Assembly (NCBI GenBank): GCA_945862125.1
Contig: CAMAYC010000019.1
Coordinates: 1 to 55,261, forward strand
Length of the DNA: 55,261 nucleotides
From: Reyranella massiliensis 521
Lineage (GTDB): Bacteria > Pseudomonadota > Alphaproteobacteria > Reyranellales > Reyranellaceae
Direction of reading: 5' to 3'
Part shown: positions 49,268 to 55,261 of the stretch, one piece after another
Position numbering within the stretch: position 1 is the stretch's first letter
Layout: every line of letters starts with the position of its first letter
The notes under the pieces: model-generated
Told to the model about the DNA's origin: nothing
Database searches by the model: none
Seen by the model: only the letters and a program-made list of their open reading frames with translations
Translations under genes and position numbers: made by a program

Positions 49268-50638
49268 CTAGGTCCGCTTGATGGCGAAGCTGTTGATGTA
49301 CTCGGCGGGCTTGGCGGGATCGAACGGCTTGCCCATGATCACGATGGTCTTCTTGGACGGATCGGGCGGGGTGAGGCCCATCTCCTTCATCATCTTGGCG
49401 GTGTCGGTGGCGAGGAAGACGTCGGAGGCGACCTTGGCGTAGTCGACATCGGCCTTGAGCTGACCCCAGCGCTTCATCTGCGTCAGGATCCAGATCGCGA
49501 ACTGGTTCCAGGGGAACGGATCGAAATCGATGCGGTTGGGATCCTTCTTCACGCCGCCCAGGCCGTCGGCGTAGGTGCCGGTCAGGATCTGCTCCAGCAC
49601 CGTCTCGGGCTGGTTCAGGTAGTTTTGTGGCGCGATCGCCTTGGCGATCTCCTTGCGGTTTTCCTGTTTGTGGGCAAACGCCGTTGCCTCGATGAGCGAC
49701 TTCAGGAGCGCGCGATAGCTGTTGGGGTTCTGAGTGGCGAATTCCTTGCTGACGGCGAAGGCGCAGCAGGGATGGCCGTCCCACATCTCCTTGGTCAGCA
49801 TGTGAATGAAGCCAATGCCGTCGTAGACAGCACGCTGGTTGAACGGGTCGGGGCCGAGATAGCCATCGAGATTGTCGGCGCGCAGGTTGGCCACCATCTC
49901 CGGCGGCGGCACCGAGCGGATCGAGATGTCCTTGTCGGGATCGAGCCCGTGCTCGGCCACGTAGTAGCGCAGCAGGTAGTTGTGCATCGAGTAGTCGAAC
50001 GGCACGGCGAAGCGGAAGCCCTTCCAGTCCTTGGGATTACGCTTGTCCTTGTGCTTGTTGGCCAAAGTGATCGCCTGGCCGTTGATGTTCTCGATCGCCG
50101 GCATCGTCCACGGCACCGGATTCGAGCCGACGCCGAGCGAAATGGCGAGCGGCATCGGCGAGAGCATGTGCGCGGCGTCGTATTCCTTGGCCAACGACTT
50201 GTCGCGGATCACCGCCCAGCCGGCCGTCTTCACCACCTCGACGTTGAGGCCGTGCTTCGAATAGAAGCCCATCGGATGGGCCATGATGATGGGGGTGGCG
50301 CAGGTGATGGGGATGAAGCCGACCTTCAGGTCCTTCTTCTCCAGCGCCCCTCCCTGGGCGAAGGCCTCGCGGGCGGTCGCCAACGGGAACACCGACGAGA
50401 TCGCCGCCATCGCCGTCGACGCGCCGACGGTCTTGAGGAACAGCCGGCGCTGCGCATCGACCGGGAAAACTGCCTGCAGGACGGCGGCATCGACGACCCG
50501 GTTCCACTGCGCTTCCTCGCCGGCAGGCGCCGCCTCGGCCGTCAGCCGCGCATGGTCGGCCGCCGCATGATTGCCGCCGCAGCCGCAGCGCCGCTTGAAG
50601 AGGGCCTTGGGATCGAACGGGTCCTTGAAAATCGACAT
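49268..50638 (-). CDS. Nitrate/cyanate-type ABC transporter substrate-binding protein with internal Tat motif
   Basis: The protein is 456 aa from ATG 50638 with GGAGG. It is CmpA/NrtA-like: I-P-I-T-C-A-T-P-I-I-M-A, G-F-Y-S-K-H-G-L, P-Y/D-P-F-N-Q-R and G-H-P-C-C-A-F. A twin-arginine motif R64-R65-L-F-L-K precedes a hydrophobic run (70-90) and A-F-A-Q, so it is probably exported folded by Tat. The first 60 residues carry C18-G-C20-G-G-N-H24 and H29, a likely metal or cluster site also seen in alphaproteobacterial relatives. The ligand is probably cyanate or nitrate. Confidence 0.9.
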   Translation of the reverse strand: MSIFKDPFDPKALFKRRCGCGGNHAAADHARLTAEAAPAGEEAQWNRVVDAAVLQAVFPVDAQRRLFLKTVGASTAMAAISSVFPLATAREAFAQGGALEKKDLKVGFIPITCATPIIMAHPMGFYSKHGLNVEVVKTAGWAVIRDKSLAKEYDAAHMLSPMPLAISLGVGSNPVPWTMPAIENINGQAITLANKHKDKRNPKDWKGFRFAVPFDYSMHNYLLRYYVAEHGLDPDKDISIRSVPPPEMVANLRADNLDGYLGPDPFNQRAVYDGIGFIHMLTKEMWDGHPCCAFAVSKEFATQNPNSYRALLKSLIEATAFAHKQENRKEIAKAIAPQNYLNQPETVLEQILTGTYADGLGGVKKDPNRIDFDPFPWNQFAIWILTQMKRWGQLKADVDYAKVASDVFLATDTAKMMKEMGLTPPDPSKKTIVIMGKPFDPAKPAEYINSFAIKRT

Positions 50639-50674
50639 GCTTCCTCCGTGCGCTTCGGCGCTTGGGGCCAAAGG

Positions 50675-50692
50675 AAGCAAGCGACATGCCAA
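50675..50692 (-). promoter_or_regulatory. Sigma-54 (RpoN) promoter of the cyanate/nitrate transporter-cynS operon
   Basis: TTGGCATG-TCGC-TTGCTT on the minus strand matches the TGGCACG-N4-TTGCW consensus at all but one base. The -24 GG and -12 GC are exactly spaced. Transcription would start near 50665, 27 nt before the ATG. Confidence 0.75.
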
Positions 50693-50743
50693 GGGATGCA
50701 GACATGCAAAAACCTGAGACAATCCGCAGGTCGAGCCCGCAAT

Positions 50744-50760
50744 TGCCCATAAACGGGGCA
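50744..50760. promoter_or_regulatory. NtrC-like upstream activator site
   Basis: A 17-bp inverted repeat TGCCC-N7-GGGCA with the GC-N11-GC geometry of NtrC sites, about 87 nt upstream of the predicted start. The inner bases differ from the TGCACC-N5-GGTGCA consensus. Confidence 0.45.
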
Positions 50761-50998
50761 GTTTCGCCCGATTCGTTATGCGAAATTCTGCGACTCGAAT
50801 CTTAGCGCTGGGGATTAAATTTATGGAATCGCTGACTCTTTCCCCGATTTCCGCTTCATTTCTTATTGCGTCCCGACTCACCCTTATGGCAGGCTACAGC
50901 TTGTGGGTTGTTGGGTGCCCACCACGATATGTCGGCCACCCGCCTCAAGAATGGTTCCCCCAGGAACCGCATGGCGGAAATGGTTGGGGAGTGGGTCG

Positions 50999-51508
50999 AT
51001 GGCGTTATCGCGACACGAGCGGACCAGACGAAAAGTCGATTTGAACCCGCTCGAGATGATCGAAAGAGTCGTCTCCGACAATGATTGGCCCTTCGACCGC
51101 ACCTCCGACCGGGAAATCGCCGTCGAGGTCGCCGGCCGCTGGTGCGACTACCGCATGTTCTTCAGCTGGCGCGACGATGTCGAGGCGTTGCACTTCACCT
51201 GCGCCTACGACGTCCGCATCCCAGCCGAACGCCACAGCGAAATCCATGTCCTGCTGGCCTTGATCAACGAGAAGATGTGGCTGGGCCACTTCGACCTGTG
51301 GACCGAGGAAGGCCTGCCGATGTTCCGCCACGCCATCCCGCTGCGCGGCACCTCGGGGCTGATGCCCGACCAGTTGAACGACCTCGTCGAGGTGGCGATC
51401 ACCGAAAGCGAGCGCTTCTACCCTGCCTTTCAGTACGTCGTGTGGGCCGGCAAGACGCCCGCCGACGCGCTGACCGCCTCGATCCTCGAGACGGTCGGCG
51501 AAGCCTGA
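50999..51508 (+). CDS. YbjN domain-containing protein
   Basis: The protein is 169 aa from ATG 50999 with GGGGAG 7 nt upstream; an earlier in-frame start at 50903 adds residues that look like untranslated leader. The YbjN pattern shows: I-E-R-V-V-S-D-N-D-W-P-F, a beta-rich middle with H-F-T-C-A-Y-D-V and H-V-L-L-A-L-I-N-E-K-M-W-L-G-H-F-D-L, and P-A-F-Q-Y-V-V-W-A-G. The fold is like type III secretion chaperones. YbjN affects motility and stress responses in E. coli; here function is unknown. Confidence 0.82.
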   Translation: MALSRHERTRRKVDLNPLEMIERVVSDNDWPFDRTSDREIAVEVAGRWCDYRMFFSWRDDVEALHFTCAYDVRIPAERHSEIHVLLALINEKMWLGHFDLWTEEGLPMFRHAIPLRGTSGLMPDQLNDLVEVAITESERFYPAFQYVVWAGKTPADALTASILETVGEA

Positions 51509-51637
51509 TCCAACTACCGGGACCCTCCGACGCCCCCTCTCGTCAAAAAACAATAAACGTCACTGTTCGGATCGTCCCCGCGGCGCCGGCCCCCCAGGCC
51601 GGCGCCGCATCCATTCTGGGCTATAGTCTCCGCACCC

Positions 51638-52444
51638 ATGACCCCTCTTCTGATCCCCTATCCCGAAATCGACCCGGTGCTGATCCAGCTCGGGCCCTTC
51701 GCCATCCGTTGGTATGCGCTCGCCTATATCGCGGGACTCGTCATCGGCTGGCAGGTCATGCGGCGCGTCTGCGCCGAGCCCCCCAAGATCCTGTCGCCGC
51801 TCAAGATCGACGACTTCCTGCTGTGGGCGGCGTTGGGCGTCATCCTCGGCGGCCGCATCGGCTACGTGCTGTTCTACAAGCCGGGCTTCTACATCGAGCA
51901 TCCGCTGGCGGTGCTGACCCTGTGGGAGGGCGGCATGTCGTTCCACGGCGGGCTGCTGGGCGTGATCGCCGCCATCCTGGCCTTCGCGATCCGCAACAAG
52001 ACCGACCCCTTCATGCTGTCCGACCTGGTGGCGATCGTGGCGCCGATCGGCCTGTTCTTCGGCCGCCTCGCCAACTTCATCAACGGCGAGCTGTGGGGCC
52101 GCGTCACCGACGTCCAGTGGGGCATGATCTTTCCCCGCGGCGGTCCGCTGCCGCGCCATCCCAGCCAGCTCTACCAGGCCTTCTTCGAGGGCGTGCTGCT
52201 CGTGCTCGTGGTGGCTGCCGTGTGGAAGCTCACCGACGGTCGCCGCCGTCCCGGGCTGCTGACCGGTGTGTTCTGTGCCGGCTACGGCGTGGCGCGCATC
52301 GCCGGCGAGTTCTTCCGCGAGCCCGACGCCCATCTCGGCTACCTCTGGGGACCGCTCACCATGGGCATGCTGCTGTCGGTACCGATGATTGTCTTCGGCG
52401 GCTGGCTGATCGCCCGCGCCTACACCAAACCAAAGTTGTCGTGA
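51638..52444 (+). CDS. lgt: Prolipoprotein diacylglyceryl transferase
   Basis: The 268-aa membrane protein has the Lgt signature G-R-L-A-N-F-I-N-G-E-L-W-G-R (about 143-156), S-F-H-G-G-L-L-G with the essential His, R-W-Y-A-L-A-Y and R-I-A-G-E-F-F-R-E-P-D. It adds diacylglycerol from phosphatidylglycerol to lipobox Cys. A client, a lipoprotein, is encoded at 54.3 kb. The stop overlaps the next gene as GTGA. Confidence 0.95.
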   Translation: MTPLLIPYPEIDPVLIQLGPFAIRWYALAYIAGLVIGWQVMRRVCAEPPKILSPLKIDDFLLWAALGVILGGRIGYVLFYKPGFYIEHPLAVLTLWEGGMSFHGGLLGVIAAILAFAIRNKTDPFMLSDLVAIVAPIGLFFGRLANFINGELWGRVTDVQWGMIFPRGGPLPRHPSQLYQAFFEGVLLVLVVAAVWKLTDGRRRPGLLTGVFCAGYGVARIAGEFFREPDAHLGYLWGPLTMGMLLSVPMIVFGGWLIARAYTKPKLS

Positions 52445-53523
52445 CCACGGAGCTCGGCCGCCTGATCGCGCACCGCATCGCGCTCACCGGCCCGATTTCG
52501 ATCGCCGACTTCATGGCCGAGGCGCTGGGCCATCCGCGCCTCGGCTACTACCGCCGCGCTCTGCCGCTGGGCGCCCCCGGCGACTTCACCACGGCGCCCG
52601 AGATCTCACAGATGTTCGGCGAGCTCTTAGGGGCCTGGCTGGCCGACCGCTGGCTGGCGATGGCAAGCCCTGCACCCGTCAGGCTGGTCGAACTCGGCCC
52701 CGGCCGCGGCACGTTGATGGCCGATGCGCTCCGCGCCACGCGTGGCGTGCCGGGCTTCCATGCCGCGCTCGACCTCCATCTCGTCGAGACCAATGCACCG
52801 CTCCGCGAGGCCCAGCGCGCCGCGCTCAACGGCTTCGCGCCCACCTGGCACGAACGCCTCGACGACGTGCCGGCAGGGCCGCTGCTGCTGATCGCCAACG
52901 AATTCTTCGACGCCCTGCCGGTCCGCCAGTTCCACCGGACGGCCGAGGGCTGGCGCGAGCGCATGGTGGGCCTGGCGGCGGACGGCACGCTGCGCCTGGC
53001 GCTTGCCCCCGGCCCGACGCCATTTGCCGCCGCGCTGCCCGAGGCAGCGCCCGGCGCCGAGACCGAGCTCTCCGAAGCCGGCCGGGCGCTGGCCGCCGCA
53101 CTCGGCATGCGCCTTGGCCGCGACGGCGGCTGGGCGCTGATCGTCGACTATGGCTACGATCAGTCCGGCCTCGGCAGTTCCCTGCAGGCCGTGCGCGGCC
53201 ATCGCGGCGCCGATATCCTCGATCGGCCGGGCGAAACCGACTTGAGCACGCACGTCGACTTCGCGGCCCTGGCCGCTGCGTCGGGCGTGCGTTCCTTCGG
53301 CCCGGTGGGCCAGGGCGACTTCCTTTGCCGCCTGGGAATCGCGGAGCGTGCAGGAACACTGAAGCGCCACGCCAGCCCGGAGCAGGTCCGCGCGATAGAC
53401 GCGGCACTCGCGCGCTTGATCGCGCCCGATCAAATGGGCACCCTCTTTCGTGTTCTGGCCTTGGGCGACGACAGAAGCGCCCAGCCGGCCGGCTTTTCGG
53501 ATACCCCCTCGGACACGACATGA
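52441..53523 (+). CDS. SAM-dependent methyltransferase, MidA/NDUFAF7 family
   Basis: The protein is 360 aa from GTG 52441 (overlap with lgt). It has G-Y-Y-R-R-A-L-P-L-G-A-P-G-D-F-T-T-A-P-E-I-S, the family entry motif, then the SAM motif V-E-L-G-P-G-R-G-T-L-M, and A-N-E-F-F-D-A-L-P-V-R-Q-F. NDUFAF7 methylates an Arg of complex I subunit NDUFS2 in mitochondria; the bacterial target is not known for sure. Its position between lgt and pgeF is common in Alphaproteobacteria. Confidence 0.92.
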   Translation: MTTELGRLIAHRIALTGPISIADFMAEALGHPRLGYYRRALPLGAPGDFTTAPEISQMFGELLGAWLADRWLAMASPAPVRLVELGPGRGTLMADALRATRGVPGFHAALDLHLVETNAPLREAQRAALNGFAPTWHERLDDVPAGPLLLIANEFFDALPVRQFHRTAEGWRERMVGLAADGTLRLALAPGPTPFAAALPEAAPGAETELSEAGRALAAALGMRLGRDGGWALIVDYGYDQSGLGSSLQAVRGHRGADILDRPGETDLSTHVDFAALAAASGVRSFGPVGQGDFLCRLGIAERAGTLKRHASPEQVRAIDAALARLIAPDQMGTLFRVLALGDDRSAQPAGFSDTPSDTT

Positions 53524-54287
53524 TCCAGGCACCAGCGCTTGCCGACCTCGACGGCGTGCAGCACCGATTCTTCACCCGCCGCGGCGGCGTGAGCAGCGGT
53601 CTCTTCTCCTCGCTCAATTGCGGCTACGGCTCGGCCGACGCAGCCGAAAACGTCCGCGAGAACCGCCGGCGCGCAGCGCTGGAATTCGGCCTCGCCGAGC
53701 CCGACCTGCAGACGGTGCACCAGATCCATTCGACCGACGTGCTGACCGTCGCCGATGAACGCTGGACCTCTCCCGGCGCGCCCAAGGCCGACGGTCTCGT
53801 GACCGACCGGCCCGGCGTCGCGCTGGGCGTGATGGCGGCCGACTGCGCGCCGGTGCTGCTGGCCGATGCCGCCGCCGGCGTGATCGGCGCCGCGCATGCC
53901 GGCTGGAAGGGTGCGCTGGGCGGTGTCGTCGACACGACCATCGTCGCCATGGAAAAGCTCGGCGCCCGCCGCGAGCGCCTCAAGGTCGCGGTCGGGCCTT
54001 GCATCGGTCCTCGATCCTACGAGGTCGGCCCGGAATTTCCCGCCCCGTTCCTGGCGCAGGACGAAGCCAATGCCGCGTTCTTCCGCGCGGCGATCCGCGC
54101 CGGACACTTCATGTTCGATCTGCCCGGCTATCTCGTGCACCGCATTGCGCGCAACGGCGTCGCGGTGGCGGCGACCGGCCACGACACGCTCACGGCCACC
54201 GAGGATTTCTTCAGCTACCGACGCAACACGCTCCAGGGCGTGCGCGACTACGGCCGGGGCCTGTCGGCGATCGCCCTCGAGACCTGA
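53520..54287 (+). CDS. pgeF: Peptidoglycan editing factor PgeF (YfiH/laccase-domain protein)
   Basis: The protein is 255 aa from ATG 53520 (ATGA overlap). Motifs are F-F-T-R-R-G-G-V-S-x-G, H-Q-I-H-S-T-D-V, M-A-A-D-C-A-P-V-L-L and A-A-H-A-G-W-K-G, whose Cys and His bind zinc. PgeF in E. coli removes L-Ser wrongly built into UDP-MurNAc precursors; polyphenol-oxidase activity is reported for relatives. A family-typical S-Y-R-R-N ends it. Confidence 0.92.
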   Translation: MIQAPALADLDGVQHRFFTRRGGVSSGLFSSLNCGYGSADAAENVRENRRRAALEFGLAEPDLQTVHQIHSTDVLTVADERWTSPGAPKADGLVTDRPGVALGVMAADCAPVLLADAAAGVIGAAHAGWKGALGGVVDTTIVAMEKLGARRERLKVAVGPCIGPRSYEVGPEFPAPFLAQDEANAAFFRAAIRAGHFMFDLPGYLVHRIARNGVAVAATGHDTLTATEDFFSYRRNTLQGVRDYGRGLSAIALET

Positions 54288-54288
54288 C

Positions 54289-54357
54289 GTGCCCTACCTG
54301 ATCATTCTGATGCTCTGCTGCCTGCTCGGACTTGTTGTGACATGCGTCATGTTGTGA
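54289..54357 (+). CDS. Possible 22-aa hydrophobic micro-protein
   Basis: GTG 54289 opens a 22-codon frame that is almost wholly hydrophobic with L-C-C-L-L-G in the centre. It would be one membrane helix. It starts 1 nt after pgeF and overlaps the lipoprotein start by 16 nt, so it could couple translation between the two. There is no ribosome-binding site of its own, and the length is too short to judge. Confidence 0.22.
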   Translation: MPYLIILMLCCLLGLVVTCVML

Positions 54358-55261
54358 GTCTTCTCTGCTGCCTCCTGCTGGCGGCATGCAGTACGGGTTA
54401 CAAGCCATTCGAGGCGGTCAGCGGTGATTCCGCCCCCTATCGTTCGCCGCTCGACAAGATCGACATCGCGATCGGCCCGCCGCGCAACATGCCGCCCGAC
54501 ATGGGCAAGAGGCTGGCGGCGGCGCTGGCCATCGAACTGCAGTCCTATGGCGTGGTGGCGGCGATCCAGCCGGCCGACGCGCCGATACAGGTCGGTGGAG
54601 TCATGAGCACCCGCGACGCCGGCGAAGGCATCGAGATCCAGATCGACTGGCGCATCGCGGGCAAGCCGCCGACGCAGGAACCCGCCGTCAGCCGCACGCG
54701 CACGCGCGGCGAGGACTATGCCGAAGCCAGCGACAAGCTGATCTCGCGCATCGCCCAGCAGGCCGCCCCGCGCATCGCCACCCTGATCGGCCGGCCGCCC
54801 ACCTTCCAGCCGCGCTCGCCCGGCCAGGTCGCTGCCGGCATCAGCATGATGCAGGAGCAGGCGGCAGCCGAAGCGGCAGCGGCCGCGTCGGGTGCGACGC
54901 CCGTTGTTGCCGCCGCCGCCTCGACCGAAACGCATGTCAAGGTGCTGGTGGGCGCCATCACCGGCGCGCCGTCCGACGGCAACCGCCAGCTCTATTCCGG
55001 CATGCGTCGCGCGCTGGGCTCGAGCAAGATCGTCATCGTCGATGCGCCCGGCCCCGAGATCTACTCCGTCGTCGCCGTGGTGAGCCTGACACCGGTCGAC
55101 GAGAAGACCGGCACGCTCGCCATCAAATGGACGTTGAAGGACCCGGCCGGCAAGACCATCGGCGACATCGACCAGTCCAACCCGGTGCCGCTCGCCGCCG
55201 CCAAGGGTTCGTGGGCGGGATTCGGCGACATCGTCGCGACTGCCGCCTCGGAAGGCGTCAT
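54342..55261 (+). CDS. Predicted lipoprotein, 3' end outside the window
   Basis: From ATG 54342 at least 306 residues are encoded. The start M-R-H-V-V-S-L-L-C-C-L-L-L-A-A-C-S-T gives a lipobox L13-A-A-C16, so it is lipid-anchored after Lgt and LspA. The mature part is soluble, with an Ala-rich linker around residues 170-195 and beta-rich parts at both sides. Residues about 205-290 (V-K-V-L-V-G-A-I-T-G-A-P-S-D-G-N) may be a second domain. I do not recognise a family. The lgt-midA-pgeF-lipoprotein order suggests an envelope role. Confidence 0.85.
   Translation, partial: MRHVVSLLCCLLLAACSTGYKPFEAVSGDSAPYRSPLDKIDIAIGPPRNMPPDMGKRLAAALAIELQSYGVVAAIQPADAPIQVGGVMSTRDAGEGIEIQIDWRIAGKPPTQEPAVSRTRTRGEDYAEASDKLISRIAQQAAPRIATLIGRPPTFQPRSPGQVAAGISMMQEQAAAEAAAAASGATPVVAAAASTETHVKVLVGAITGAPSDGNRQLYSGMRRALGSSKIVIVDAPGPEIYSVVAVVSLTPVDEKTGTLAIKWTLKDPAGKTIGDIDQSNPVPLAAAKGSWAGFGDIVATAASEGV

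Larger units (their letters stand above)
50639..50998. other. 360-nt divergent regulatory region
   Basis: No credible gene. It contains the sigma-54 promoter and the NtrC-like site of the cyanate operon, and another inverted repeat with arms TTTCGC and GCGAAA (50762-50785). The middle part (50790-50870) is lower in GC than its flanks. Short plus-strand frames here lack the codon pattern of the window. Confidence 0.7.

Noticed and set aside
50778-51044. 88-aa frame upstream of the YbjN-like gene
   Set aside because: Codon pattern and composition are unlike real genes here, and it overlaps the YbjN-like start.
51085-52440. Long in-frame extension upstream of the MidA-type gene
   Set aside because: It runs through the YbjN-like gene and lgt in another frame. 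The GTG at 52441 overlaps the lgt stop and begins the conserved sequence.

Overview
The window is high-GC DNA from an alphaproteobacterium. Support for this comes from a TIGR02300 (FYDLN) family protein, the order aroA-cmk-rpsA-ihfB, a PetP/PetR-like MarR-response regulator pair, and a phasin gene with TGC-rich operators. A Reyranella-like or Bradyrhizobium-like soil lineage would fit, but the sequence alone does not fix the genus. Genes are tightly packed, many with 4-nt ATGA/GTGA overlaps. There is no integrase, transposase, CRISPR array or rRNA operon.

Left region (about 1-16.5 kb): after the 3' end of a GMC oxidoreductase gene, a long minus-strand array runs from a MarR regulator (16532) down to 159. 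It encodes an FAD subunit and a fused 2Fe-2S/molybdopterin subunit of a xanthine-dehydrogenase-type hydroxylase, a 6-hydroxynicotinate-reductase-like Fe-S protein, UPF0280, DUF1185 and NTF2-like proteins, all chained by 4-nt overlaps. A branched-chain-amino-acid-type ABC transporter follows (LivK, a fused LivH-LivM, LivG, LivF), then a lone HyuA-type protein and two enolase-superfamily enzymes. I read this as an uptake and degradation system for an N-heteroaromatic or related ring compound: hydroxylate, reduce, open the ring. The substrate is not known.

Middle region (16.7-34.3 kb): a CaiB/BaiF CoA-transferase, an ornithine-cyclodeaminase-like enzyme and LapA. Housekeeping genes follow: ihfB, rpsA, cmk and aroA on the minus strand; a TIGR02300 gene, tRNA-Ala(GGC), guanine deaminase, a structured intergenic segment, phoH, uvrC, pgsA, moaD and moaE on the plus strand. 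moaD and moaE make molybdopterin, which the hydroxylase on the left needs. A TPP-riboswitch-controlled thiamine operon (thiO-thiS-thiG-thiE and a rhodanese-fused ThiF) converges on moaE.

Right-middle region (34.3-43 kb): two different branched-chain aminotransferases flank a GST and a MarR-response regulator-histidine kinase set. Then come a CsaA-type tRNA-binding protein, a phasin with a PhaR-like operator cluster, TetR, proC and an enoyl-CoA hydratase.

Right region (43-55 kb): ubiK, a complete hydantoinase/oxoprolinase pair (hyuA-hyuB), and a convergent cyanase/ABC-transporter operon preceded by a good sigma-54 promoter and an NtrC-like site, which suggests nitrogen-starvation control of cyanate (or nitrate-type) uptake. 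The end holds a YbjN-like gene, lgt, a MidA-type methyltransferase, pgeF and a truncated lipoprotein gene.
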